13,616 nt of DNA from JBEDKD01 sp041172365 (GTDB lineage: Bacteria; Cyanobacteriota; Cyanobacteriia; Cyanobacteriales; Microcoleaceae). Below the pieces are notes generated by a model. That model saw only the letters and a program-made list of their open reading frames with translations, was not told where the DNA came from and did not search any database. Below, piece after piece: positions 5,530 to 13,282 of this stretch; the stretch's first letter is position 1; each line of letters begins with the position of its first letter. The DNA lies in the NCBI GenBank assembly GCA_041172365.1, contig JBEDKD010000445.1, positions 1 to 13,616 of the forward strand. The letters run 5' to 3'. A program made the position numbers and the translations under genes.

Positions 5530-6423
5530 ATGTTTCCTAGTTTTCTCCCCCCTTTAGTGCAAGAGCTCACGGAAGAAACCTCGATCGCGCTTGCCCAAAA
5601 AATCAAAATTCAAGAGATTGTGACACCCTTAACAGTCCAACCTATAGCCACAACTTATGTCCAGGGAGGCCAAGGAAAAACACCTATTTTATTATTACAT
5701 GGCTTTGATAGTTCTCTCTTGGAATTTCGGAGAATTTTTCCTTTACTTGAGCGCGAAAATAACACTTGGCTCGTGGATTTATTCGGGTTTGGTTTTACGG
5801 AAAGATTACTGGAATTACCCCTGAATACGGAAGCCATTAAAACTCATCTTTATTATTTCTGGAAAACTTTAATTTCCCAACCCGTAATTTTAGTGGGTGC
5901 GTCAATGGGAGGTGCAGCCGCGATCGATTTTACTTTAACTTACCCCGAAGCCGTAGAGAAATTAGTATTATTAGATAGTGCAGGATGGGCAAAAAATCCT
6001 AATGTTGGCAAATTTTTAATTAAGCCTTTGGGATATCTCGCGACTGAGTTATTTTTACGCAAACCCAAAGTCCGTCAAAAAATTAGTGTTAATGCTTATC
6101 ACGATCCTAGTTTTGCTTCCCGTGATGCCCAAATTTGTGCTTCCTTACATTTAGAAATGCCCGGATGGAGTCAAGCTTTAATTAAGTTTACTCAAAGTGG
6201 TGGTTATGGTTATTTTGGTGATAAATTATCCCAAATTCAACAACCTACTTTGATTTTATGGGGAGAGCGCGATCGGATTTTGGGAACCGCCGATGCAGAG
6301 AAATTCCCCAAAGCAATTCCCCATAGTAAATTAATTTGGATTAAAGAATGTGGTCATGTTCCCCATTTGGAAAAATCACAAATTACAGCCCAATCTCTTT
6401 TAGAATTTTGCCACAAAAATTAG
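5530..6423 (+). CDS. Alpha/beta-fold hydrolase
   Basis: The 297-residue protein has a complete alpha/beta-hydrolase core: the oxyanion-side LLLHGFD (54-60), the nucleophile elbow GASMGG with S125, acid D248 in WGERDRI and H276 in CGHVPHLEK. A cap region (about 150-230) lies between strand 6 and the acid. No signal peptide is evident, although the first 10 residues are hydrophobic and proline-rich, so it is probably cytosolic or membrane-associated. Members of this family cleave esters, amides or C-C bonds, and cyanobacteria have several of unknown substrate, some related to plastid chlorophyll or lipid esterases. The substrate cannot be read from the sequence. It stands alone, with repeat-filled regions on both sides. 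No clear Shine-Dalgarno is seen at ATG 5530. Confidence 0.88.
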   Translation: MFPSFLPPLVQELTEETSIALAQKIKIQEIVTPLTVQPIATTYVQGGQGKTPILLLHGFDSSLLEFRRIFPLLERENNTWLVDLFGFGFTERLLELPLNTEAIKTHLYYFWKTLISQPVILVGASMGGAAAIDFTLTYPEAVEKLVLLDSAGWAKNPNVGKFLIKPLGYLATELFLRKPKVRQKISVNAYHDPSFASRDAQICASLHLEMPGWSQALIKFTQSGGYGYFGDKLSQIQQPTLILWGERDRILGTADAEKFPKAIPHSKLIWIKECGHVPHLEKSQITAQSLLEFCHKN

Positions 6424-6446
6424 GTAAAATCTTTGTAGAAATCGGC

Positions 6447-6635
6447 CAGGGACTTAAGTCCCTGTCTAAAAGCTAAAGTCCTCTAAAGAGGACTGAATAA
6501 CTGAAGAATTATATCTCGCGAAACTAACTGAAACGCTCAGAATAGAGTTTTTATGAATCAGGGTTTCAAGGACTTTCCCTCATTATTAGTCCTCTTCAGA
6601 GGACTTTAGCTTTTAGGCAGGGGTTTTAACCCCTG
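6447..6635. repeat. Inverted repeat of 48-bp arms made of nested palindromes
   Basis: Arms 6447-6494 and 6588-6635 are reverse complements at 41 of 48 positions. Each arm contains two palindromes: CAGGGACTTAAGTCCCTG (6447-6464) and AGTCCTCTAAAGAGGACT (6477-6494) on the left, and AGTCCTCTTCAGAGGACT (6588-6605) and CAGGGGTTTTAACCCCTG (6618-6635) on the right, joined by a shared TAAAAGCTAAAGTCC stretch. It lies between the convergent alpha/beta hydrolase and Uma2 genes and may double as a bidirectional transcription end. No strong U-tract is present. Confidence 0.9.
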
Positions 6636-6651
6636 ACAGACTACTAATGTT

Positions 6652-7452
6652 TTAAGGTTCAATGCCTAACTCTCGTAATTTTTGTGCTAAATAAGCAGCC
6701 CTCCTTTCTGCTTCTTCGGCTCGTTGTCGTTCCATTTCCGCTTCTTGTTGTGCAAGCTCAAGCTGTTTTTGCGCGTCTTCAGCATCAGTTAAAATCCAAT
6801 TTCCATGAGCATCATACCAACGCAACCACAGACGATTCACTCCTTCATATTCCCCTTGCCACAGGCCTAAACCTAATTCGATTTCCGGTAGCCAAACACG
6901 CGGTTCTGTTAATGCTAATTCCTGATAATGGCCGGCTTGTAAGGTAAACACTTTTAGGCGATCTGTATAACGATCGAATAGGACATAATAAGGGATTCGC
7001 AAAATTTTTTCATACACTTCCCACTTAGTCGGCGGTTCATTAGGATGTCGTTGTGTCAGTCCTAAATCTTCATTTTCTGTTCCGGGTGAAAGTAATTCGA
7101 CAACTACAAATGGATTGACTCCCTCTTGCCAAATTACATAACTTAAACGTAATTCTTCACCATCATAAAACCGAGAAACTCCTACCACCCCAAACCAATC
7201 AGGGCGTTTATACCACCGAGTATGATTAACATCGTAATACAGGTTAAGATCGCAGGCACTAAATACCTGTTCAGAGGGATAATTAGGGGGACGAAAAGTT
7301 TTTCTTAGTAAATCAGGTTGAAAGTCGTGAAATTCATCAGGCAAACCTGGTTCCTCCGGATCTTCACTGGGTAAATCATACATTGTGGGCAGAGTTTCCC
7401 GCGGTGATAGAGGCGGATCTGTTTGCTCTACAGGATATTTTATGGTAAACAT
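6652..7452 (-). CDS. Uma2-family (DUF820) restriction-endonuclease-fold protein
   Basis: The 266-residue protein carries the Uma2 fold, a PD-(D/E)XK-like nuclease family greatly expanded in cyanobacteria. Signature parts are RPDWFGVVGV (83-92, D85), VVVELLSPGTENED (116-129, E119), KWEVYEKILRIPYYVLFD (143-160) with the conserved K143 and Y147, and LPEIELGLGLWQG (188-200). The last about 40 residues (225-262) are a charged coiled coil rich in Q, E and R, a usual extension in this family. The first about 60 residues are acidic and proline-rich. Function in cells is unknown; nuclease activity is predicted, not shown. The start at 7452 is supported by GAGG seven bases upstream. It is the last gene of a minus-strand series, 170 bp after the small conserved gene. 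Confidence 0.9.
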   Translation of the reverse strand: MFTIKYPVEQTDPPLSPRETLPTMYDLPSEDPEEPGLPDEFHDFQPDLLRKTFRPPNYPSEQVFSACDLNLYYDVNHTRWYKRPDWFGVVGVSRFYDGEELRLSYVIWQEGVNPFVVVELLSPGTENEDLGLTQRHPNEPPTKWEVYEKILRIPYYVLFDRYTDRLKVFTLQAGHYQELALTEPRVWLPEIELGLGLWQGEYEGVNRLWLRWYDAHGNWILTDAEDAQKQLELAQQEAEMERQRAEEAERRAAYLAQKLRELGIEP

Positions 7453-7459
7453 AATTAAG

Positions 7460-7463
7460 CCTC
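7460..7463 (-). promoter_or_regulatory. Ribosome binding site of the Uma2 gene
   Basis: GAGG on the minus strand, seven bases before ATG 7452, confirms that start codon. Confidence 0.6.
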
Positions 7464-7534
7464 ACGCGAGTTCTTTCTTGATGCTTGTTAATTCATTTTA
7501 ACATAATTTTAGGAAATGGGTAAATCGGACAGAA

Positions 7535-7599
7535 AAACCGGGTTTCTTAACCAAATATCGCCATTTTGACCAAGAGATAAATGTCAGAAACCCGGTTTC
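7535..7599. repeat. Inverted repeat pair, GAAACCCGGTTTC type
   Basis: Left element AAACCGGGTTTCT at 7535-7547 and right element AGAAACCCGGTTT at 7586-7598 are perfect 13-bp complements, 38 bases apart. It belongs to the same family as 1243-1283 and the pair at 11308 and 11497. It lies in the 170-bp gap between the small conserved gene and the Uma2 gene. Confidence 0.8.
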
Positions 7600-7622
7600 A
7601 TTACTTCGCGTAAGTCCTGCTT

Positions 7623-8063
7623 TTAATTTTGTAAATGTTCTAGTAAGCGTTTTTCTAGGCGTTCTAATAATTGATAAACATCCTCAGAAGTTTGCTCTAA
7701 ACAAATAGGGGGTTCCGGTTCTGGTTCAAATTGAACTAACTTTATTTCGCCTTCTCCAATGCCAATCATTATTACTTCTTTTTCGGGTTGATGCGCGTCT
7801 AAAATACCAAGAATTTCTTGAATATGATTTTTTACTTGGTGATTTAATTCCTCGATCGCGTGTCGTTTGCAATAAACAAAACGAGGGGTAGAGACGATAT
7901 CAATGCCAATGATATCATCAGTAGTTTGCCCCCTTTCCAGATAAAGTCCCCAGGATAACGCGGCTAATTCTTGTTTATGCTCTTTGACAAAAATATCTAA
8001 TTTTCGTCGCCAGTTATGCTCATCTTCTTTTTCGGGTTCTGGAATGCCAAATAATGCCATCAT
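7623..8063 (-). CDS. Conserved cyanobacterial protein, possible carboxysome chaperone CcmS
   Basis: The 146-residue soluble protein has no signal peptide or membrane segment. It shows an acidic N-terminus, a helical segment with LAALSWGLYLERG (33-45), GIDI (53-56) then PRFVYC (60-65), a helix EELNHQVKNHIQEILGIL (71-88), the strand-like VIMIGIGEGEIKLVQFEPEPEPP (97-119) and a C-terminal helix. From memory, this resembles small cyanobacterial proteins described as the beta-carboxysome assembly chaperone CcmS, which binds the CcmK shell protein. I cannot verify the match and no other carboxysome gene is in the window, so treat this as a hint. It lies 38 bp downstream of the ABC transporter on the same strand. 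Two successive ATG codons (8063, 8060) could start it; AAGG lies about 11 bases upstream. Confidence 0.75.
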   Translation of the reverse strand: MMALFGIPEPEKEDEHNWRRKLDIFVKEHKQELAALSWGLYLERGQTTDDIIGIDIVSTPRFVYCKRHAIEELNHQVKNHIQEILGILDAHQPEKEVIMIGIGEGEIKLVQFEPEPEPPICLEQTSEDVYQLLERLEKRLLEHLQN

Positions 8064-8101
8064 AATGATTTAACCTTTTGCCCAATAATGCGATTATCGT
8101 T

Positions 8102-9892
8102 TTATTTTAAACCAGATTGTACCCTCCAGAGACTTGCATAAATTCCATCTTTGTCCACAAGTTCCTCATGTCGTCCCCATTCTACCAGTTTACCTTGTTC
8201 CATTACATAGATACAATCAGCATTTCGTACCGTAGAAAGACGATGCGCGATCGCGATCGTTGTCCGATTTTGAGTAATTTTTTCCAGCGATCGTTGAATC
8301 GCGGCTTCTGTTTCATTATCCACCGCGGATGTCGCTTCATCTAATATTAAAATAGGGGGATTTTTTAAGACAGCACGCGCGATCGCGATTCTTTGTCTTT
8401 GTCCCCCGGATAATTTTTGTCCTCTTTCCCCAACGATGGTATCATAACTATATGGCAATTGTTCAATAAATTCATGGGCTTCGGCTATTTTCGCCGCATT
8501 AATAATCTCGTCATAAGAAGCATTAAACGTACCATAGGCAATATTTTCGGCAACGGAGCCATGAAATAAAAAGACATCCTGACTGACTAATCCGATCGCC
8601 CGTCTTAAGTCTTTTAAATCGAGTTCATTTAAGGGTATATTATCCAGGGTAATTGTCCCCGAATTAATCTCATAAAGTCTTAATATCAGTTTGACTAAGG
8701 TACTTTTACCCGAACCAGTCGAACCGACAATCGCGATCGTTTTACCCGCGGGAATTGTCAAGGATAAATCTCGAATCACTGTCACCTTTTGATGATAAGA
8801 AAATGAGACATTCTGAAATTCTAAATGCCCTTTAACCTGACTCACAGGTACGCGTAGATTACCCGGATGGATCGCGATGGGAGTGTCTAGTAAATTCATT
8901 ACACGATTAGTCGATGCCATTGAGCGTTGATATAAATCTAAGGTTTCTCCCAAGCGTGTTAATGGCCATAATAATCGCTGAGTTAAAAACACTAAAACGC
9001 TATAGGTTCCCACGGATAATCGGCCATTGACGACTTCCATTCCCCCTAATAACATGGTAGCCGTAAATCCTAAAAAGATGATATTGCGTATTAAGGGAAT
9101 AAAGGCCGCTGACAGCGCGATCGCGTTTTTATTACTTTGTCGATACGCGTCACTTTCCTTTCTGATTCGTTGTACTTCATACTCTTCGGAAGTAAAACTT
9201 TTAATAGTAGTAATACCACTAATATTATTAGCTAATTGTCCATTAAGTAAACCAACTTTTTCTCGTACCTCGGCATAACGGGGCGCGAGTAACTTTTGAA
9301 AAGAAATAGAACCCCAAACAATAAAGGGCATCGGTAACATGGATAATAAAGCCACATTGGGTGCAGCAATAAAGAAGGCTCCCCCAATGACAATTACAGT
9401 GGTAATGACTTGTAAAATTTCATTAACACCGCCATTTAAGAAGCGTTCAAGTTGATTAATATCATCATTAATAATCGAGATTAATCCCCCTGTACTCCGC
9501 TCTTCAAAAAAGCTTAATTCTAATTCTTGTAAATGACTATAGGCATCTAAACGGAGATGATGTTGTAAATTTTGGGCAAGATTGCGCCAGAGGCGATCGT
9601 AAGCATATTGAAAAATTGATTCTAAGGCCCAAAGGACAAAACTTAGTAGTGTTAAAATTAACAATTGAGTGAAGATATCTTTAATGCCCCATTGGGCGAT
9701 TATCGAATCTTTTTGTTTCACGACAACATCAACGGCTATGCCAATTAACGCGGGGGGGGCTAAGTCAAATATTTTATTTAAAATTGAACAAATACACGCG
9801 TACCAAATTTGAGCGCGATCGTGTCGTGCATATTTTAGTAACCGTTGGAGAGGATGGAGCGATTTTGATGTAATTTCTGAGCGGTTTGACAT
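8102..9892 (-). CDS. ABC transporter half-molecule, fused permease and ATPase (MsbA-like exporter)
   Basis: The 596-residue protein is a complete exporter-type half-transporter, expected to dimerise in a membrane. The transmembrane domain covers about residues 25-320, with hydrophobic helices near 30-55, 75-95, 158-178, 180-198, 262-283 and 293-312. The nucleotide-binding domain follows from about 355: Walker A GSTGSGKST (390-398), Q-loop Q438 in LVSQDVFLFHGS, signature LSGGQ (494-498), Walker B ILILDE (514-519) and H550 in AIAHRLST. All catalytic residues are present. Related cyanobacterial proteins export lipids, glycolipids, peptides or drugs; the substrate is not readable here. It is the first gene of a minus-strand series and may be cotranscribed with the next gene. 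No strong ribosome binding site is visible. Two HIP1 octamers (8247, 8379) lie in the ATPase part and one (9117) in the membrane part. Confidence 0.95.
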   Translation of the reverse strand: MSNRSEITSKSLHPLQRLLKYARHDRAQIWYACICSILNKIFDLAPPALIGIAVDVVVKQKDSIIAQWGIKDIFTQLLILTLLSFVLWALESIFQYAYDRLWRNLAQNLQHHLRLDAYSHLQELELSFFEERSTGGLISIINDDINQLERFLNGGVNEILQVITTVIVIGGAFFIAAPNVALLSMLPMPFIVWGSISFQKLLAPRYAEVREKVGLLNGQLANNISGITTIKSFTSEEYEVQRIRKESDAYRQSNKNAIALSAAFIPLIRNIIFLGFTATMLLGGMEVVNGRLSVGTYSVLVFLTQRLLWPLTRLGETLDLYQRSMASTNRVMNLLDTPIAIHPGNLRVPVSQVKGHLEFQNVSFSYHQKVTVIRDLSLTIPAGKTIAIVGSTGSGKSTLVKLILRLYEINSGTITLDNIPLNELDLKDLRRAIGLVSQDVFLFHGSVAENIAYGTFNASYDEIINAAKIAEAHEFIEQLPYSYDTIVGERGQKLSGGQRQRIAIARAVLKNPPILILDEATSAVDNETEAAIQRSLEKITQNRTTIAIAHRLSTVRNADCIYVMEQGKLVEWGRHEELVDKDGIYASLWRVQSGLK

Positions 9893-9922
9893 AGGGGATA
9901 AAATTATTGATGATTATTGTAG

Positions 9923-9988
9923 GGGCGAAGCATTCCGGCGAGAAATATCTCAAATAAACCAAGATTTAGATACCGGAATGCTTCGCCC
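9923..9988. repeat. Inverted repeat GGGCGAAGCATTCCGG, 16-bp arms
   Basis: Perfect 16-bp arms at 9923-9938 and 9973-9988 with 34 bases between. It lies 31 bp upstream of the ABC transporter start, so it would fall in that gene's promoter or leader. The sequence style resembles dispersed cyanobacterial repeats. Confidence 0.85.
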
Positions 9989-10051
9989 TGCCTTAGGGAC
10001 GAATCTGTACCTCACCTTAAGAGAAACGCGATAGTTTATCCTGGTATCTTA

Positions 10052-10060
10052 TGGTATAAT
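10052..10060 (+). promoter_or_regulatory. Possible extended -10 promoter element
   Basis: TGGTATAAT matches the extended -10 consensus TGN-TATAAT. No good TTGACA-like -35 lies 17 bases upstream, which an extended -10 can tolerate. It is about 400 bp before the phosphoesterase start, so it would give a long leader or a small RNA. The AT-rich setting makes chance possible. Confidence 0.25.
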
Positions 10061-10096
10061 TAAAATTATTACATTCATTAACCCCCCTTGATCTAA

Positions 10097-10148
10097 ATCT
10101 TAGGAATGAAAATTTAATAAAGTAGTGCAGGCATCTTGCCTGCTTTCG
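10097..10148 (-). repeat. 52-bp dispersed repeat, copy 2
   Basis: Inverted copy of 5437-5488 with two mismatches in 52. It contains the same GCAGGCATCTTGCCTGC hairpin (10127-10143). Homology stops sharply on both sides, as for a discrete repeat unit. Confidence 0.85.
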
Positions 10149-10297
10149 CTCTCAAGGGTTTCCCGACAAACAAAATGCTTAAGTTATTGATTTTTCATTC
10201 CTTATGGTGTTATGAGTGCAATTTTTCCATTATACTACAGATAGTATGACTCTATAGCATTTTTAAATGAGATGTAAATGCTGGGCAGAGAGCCCGT

Positions 10298-10316
10298 CAC
10301 AGGCAAGATGCCTGTG
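10298..10316. repeat. Hairpin CACAGGCA-AGA-TGCCTGTG
   Basis: Perfect 8-bp arms with a 3-base loop at 10298-10316. The loop and inner stem match the 52-bp repeat hairpin, suggesting a shared family with replaced outer base pairs. Confidence 0.75.
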
Positions 10317-10460
10317 CCACAAGTTTTACTTCTGAAAGATCAACACTATAGGTAGAATATGGCTTTTTAATTGAGTATCTATTATGATCACAAAAAAATA
10401 ACACCAAAACGCGATCGCGTATTTTTCTCATGATAATCCCATTTCAGTACCCCTATAACT

Positions 10461-11303
10461 ATGTACAGAGTCTTAACAGGAAAATTAAAACAGGAAAATT
10501 TAACACTAAAAATTGCCAACCTTCCCCCTTCCTTATCGGGGACAAAACTGGTTCATCTTACGGATTTTCATTACGATGGAATGCGACTCTCAGAAAAGTT
10601 ACTACAAGACGCGATCGCGTTGGCAAATCAAGCCGAACCCGACTTAATTTTATTAACAGGAGATTATATCACAGATGACCCAGAACCGATACATAAACTG
10701 ATTGAGAGATTAAAAAAACTCCGAAGTCGTGCCGGAATATTTGCCGTTTTGGGCAACCATGATGATTTTGTTGAGGGGGCACAAACTATGATTACCAATG
10801 CCCTGAAAAGTATAGGGATTCAAGTCTTATCCAATGAAGTCGTCTATCCATTAGGAAGAGAATTAGCCCTAGTCGGATTAGCCGATTTTTTTGATCAAAA
10901 ATTTAACCCTTATACAGTTCTCAATTCCCTTGATCCTAACATTCCTCGCATTGTCTTAGAACATAATCCTGATAGTGCTAAACGCTTAAGACAATGGCGC
11001 ATAGACTTACAATTATCAGGACATACACATGGGGGTCAAATTGTTATTCCCAAATACGGAGCATTACTCACGATACTTCAACCAAAGCGTCGCATTATTC
11101 CTAAAGCAATTAGAAGTTTTATTCCCTTAATTTCTAATTGTTATAAAGTGTCAAAACATTGGGAATGGGCCCTAGGATTACATCAAGTAGGCAAGAACTT
11201 ACTTTATGTAAATCGTGGGTTAGGAACTTATTTACCCGGACGTTTATTTTGTCCCCCAGAAATCACCGTAATTACTTTAGAATCAAAGGAAATGACGACT
11301 TGA
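10461..11303 (+). CDS. Calcineurin-like metallophosphoesterase (YaeI-type)
   Basis: The 280-residue protein has all metal-site motifs of the calcineurin-like family in order: LTDFH (33-37, D35 and H37), LLTGDYI (64-70, D68), VLGNHDD (96-102), LEHNP with H168 (166-170) and SGHTHGGQ (186-193). The late GTYLPGRLFCPPEITVITL segment (255-273) fits the YaeI-like branch, whose members include phosphodiesterases and UDP-diacylglucosamine pyrophosphatases that act at membranes. The usual N-terminal membrane helix of that branch is absent here, so it is probably soluble or peripheral. The substrate is unknown. An in-frame TAA at 10434-10436 bounds the start; ATG 10461 is the first ATG after it. A HIP1 octamer lies at 10611-10618. 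No clear operon partner: the next gene begins 281 bp later. Confidence 0.9.
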   Translation: MYRVLTGKLKQENLTLKIANLPPSLSGTKLVHLTDFHYDGMRLSEKLLQDAIALANQAEPDLILLTGDYITDDPEPIHKLIERLKKLRSRAGIFAVLGNHDDFVEGAQTMITNALKSIGIQVLSNEVVYPLGRELALVGLADFFDQKFNPYTVLNSLDPNIPRIVLEHNPDSAKRLRQWRIDLQLSGHTHGGQIVIPKYGALLTILQPKRRIIPKAIRSFIPLISNCYKVSKHWEWALGLHQVGKNLLYVNRGLGTYLPGRLFCPPEITVITLESKEMTT

Positions 11304-11307
11304 GTTA

Positions 11308-11507
11308 GAGAAACCCGGTTTTCACGGTTATCATAACATTTTTGATGGACGTTGAACAGACAAAAACACCTGAAAGCCTTGATCAAAGCCACTTTTTCTC
11401 CCGAAAAACTCCCGTTTCCCGACGGATAAACCATATTAACGAGATAATCCCCTTGTCAATGCCTAAGAGTTGTATTAAAATCTGTAACAACTTAAGCCGG
11501 GTTTCTC
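11308..11507. repeat. Widely spaced inverted repeat pair GAGAAACCCGG...CCGGGTTTCTC
   Basis: Perfect 11-bp arms at 11308-11318 and 11497-11507, with 178 bases between. These are of the same GAAACCCGGTTT family as 1243-1283 and 7535-7599. They lie just inside the two ends of the 281-bp gap between the phosphoesterase stop and the oxidoreductase start. I see no credible gene between them. Confidence 0.6.
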
Positions 11508-11584
11508 CACCGAGACTCCCCCTCTAAGGATTTCTGGTGATTCTGTCAACCCTATCTTTTTGGATAACGCGCTAAATCGAGAGT

Positions 11585-13228
11585 ATGTTTAAAAGTCTAT
11601 TGCCGAATTTCGTAAAAATTTTCTGTATTTTGTTAGTCGGAAAATTATTAATAGATAATCAAGTTTTCTCCAGAATTATTAATCAGGTAAAGCCTACCGT
11701 GGATGCCAACGCGACAGGAGAAAACGCAAAAAAATCTGACACGAAATCTAAATTAAAAAACGAACCCCCCGTTTATCAAAATTTTGATGTAGTGGTTTAT
11801 GGAGATGAAGTCCCAGGAATTTGTGCCGCGGTATGGGCAAAAAAAGCATTAGGAAATAAAGGAAAAGTTGCCCTAGTTCGGTCAAATAATGCCCATGAAA
11901 TGTTAGGAGGACTATTAACAAGAGGCGGTTTAGCCTATCTTGATTATGATAAAATTCCTGATTGGTATTATCAACCCTATGCCCAATGTTTTAAAGAATT
12001 TTTAGATAAATCTCAAGTGGTTGACTATTGTATCGAGCCGCAACCAGCCGATAACGCGATCAAAGAGATGTTATCAGAAGCCGGAGTTACAGTTATTTCC
12101 GATGCCAAACTCACACCTCAAGTGACGAAAGACAAAATAGAATATGTAGAAATTAATGACCAAAATATTCGTCTCAAAGCAGATTCATTTATTGATGCCA
12201 CCCAAGATGCGGAATTAGCGAGAAACGCGGGTTTATCTTATGCTCGTGGTTATGAAGCGCAAGATGCCCATTTAACCCAAGAGACGCTCGCGGTGTCTTT
12301 AGTTCCTATCATTCACGGTTTAGCAATGGAGGATCTGCAAAAAATGGAAGATAATATTATCTTCAATACCGCGTTAGTCGATGAACTTAAGAATTACATT
12401 AATAAATATCAAACGGAAGCCGTAGCTAATTTTTGGCTGAAAAACTTCTGGAGTCCGATGTATAAATCCTATCGAGATGGTTATACGATCCGCAGTGCCG
12501 CGTTAGGTGCAGCCTATCATTATGAAAACAATATTCCCTTTACTCAAGATGGTTTCTTTTTTGATAAAGCGAATGTTTGTGTATATCGAAATGGGGATAT
12601 TTCTTGGAATGGATTTTTGTTTAAATATCCAACAGACATAGCAATGAAGCTGGATGAAACTGGCAGAAAACCGACTCCTGAGATGATAAAAAAAATGTCA
12701 TTACTTCAGAATTGGTTACAAAAATATTCTCAAAAAGATGTGAGGGTTATTGTACCTCCAGAAGTTTATGTGCGTCATACAGTGAGTATTAAAGATGTGC
12801 TTGATCCCTTAACGGGGCAAGAAATTATACGGGGAGGAACACCCGCAGAAAATTCCATTGGTAGTTTTTCCTATGATTTTGATTTTCGTGGGGGTGTGAG
12901 GGGGTTATCGGTAAAAATTCCCCCTCTTCCTGTCTTTAATTTTGGCATTGAGAATGCTTTAGCAAGCAAGGTAAATAATTTAGGAATTGTGAGTCGATCA
13001 TCGGGTTATGTGGGTGTCGCGGTATCTGTTGGACGTATTCTGACTTTAAATATTTATCAAGGGCAAGCGGTGGGTGTTGCCGCGGCAATGGCGAAGGAGT
13101 TAGGTGTGCCTTTAAATAGTATGAAGTCTCCACAAGTACGGAAAACTTTAGAGAGTTTGACGAGTCAAACTACTTATTTTTATGGGAAAGATACGAGTAA
13201 TGGACAGGATATTAGTCAGGTGAAATAA
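11585..13228 (+). CDS. FAD-dependent oxidoreductase with N-terminal membrane anchor or signal
   Basis: The 547-residue protein starts with a hydrophobic segment (FVKIFCILLVGKLLI, about 9-23), then a polar Lys-rich linker (40-62), suggesting a membrane anchor or uncleaved signal with the domain outside the cytosol. The flavin fold starts at FDVVVYGDEVPGICAA (67-82), followed by VALVRS, the MLGGLLTRGGLAYLD stretch (106-120), SFIDATQDAELARNAGLSY (201-219) and the C-terminal GIVSRSSGYVGVAVSVGR region that caps FAD. This order fits the FAD-dependent oxidoreductase family that includes many uncharacterised secreted cyanobacterial enzymes. The dinucleotide motif is GDEVPG, lacking the middle glycine of GxGxxG. 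The substrate is unknown. A weak GAGAG lies just before the ATG. The gene is complete and followed by a repeat-rich region. Confidence 0.85.
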   Translation: MFKSLLPNFVKIFCILLVGKLLIDNQVFSRIINQVKPTVDANATGENAKKSDTKSKLKNEPPVYQNFDVVVYGDEVPGICAAVWAKKALGNKGKVALVRSNNAHEMLGGLLTRGGLAYLDYDKIPDWYYQPYAQCFKEFLDKSQVVDYCIEPQPADNAIKEMLSEAGVTVISDAKLTPQVTKDKIEYVEINDQNIRLKADSFIDATQDAELARNAGLSYARGYEAQDAHLTQETLAVSLVPIIHGLAMEDLQKMEDNIIFNTALVDELKNYINKYQTEAVANFWLKNFWSPMYKSYRDGYTIRSAALGAAYHYENNIPFTQDGFFFDKANVCVYRNGDISWNGFLFKYPTDIAMKLDETGRKPTPEMIKKMSLLQNWLQKYSQKDVRVIVPPEVYVRHTVSIKDVLDPLTGQEIIRGGTPAENSIGSFSYDFDFRGGVRGLSVKIPPLPVFNFGIENALASKVNNLGIVSRSSGYVGVAVSVGRILTLNIYQGQAVGVAAAMAKELGVPLNSMKSPQVRKTLESLTSQTTYFYGKDTSNGQDISQVK

Positions 13229-13282
13229 TTAAGTATATTCCCCCTAATTCCTGGGAGGTTTCAAGCTCACCAAAAAATTTTA

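Larger units (their letters stand above)
9893..10460. other. Gene-free interval with repeats between divergent genes
   Basis: No credible ORF on either strand. It holds three dispersed inverted repeats (9923-9988, 10097-10148, 10298-10316), an extended -10-like site at 10052-10060 and a HIP1 octamer at 10411-10418. It should contain the promoters of the divergent ABC transporter and phosphoesterase genes. Confidence 0.6.

Noticed and set aside
6424..6651. Rho-independent terminator between convergent genes
   Set aside because: The hairpins are strong but no clear T-run follows on either strand, so I report them as repeats only.
9027..9278. Plus-strand ORF opposite the ABC transporter
   Set aside because: Antisense shadow of a well-supported membrane domain; its hydrophobic look comes from the opposite strand's helices.
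11342..11527. Small plus-strand ORF between the phosphoesterase and oxidoreductase
   Set aside because: 61 codons, no ribosome binding site, no recognisable composition or motif, and it overlaps one arm of a dispersed repeat.
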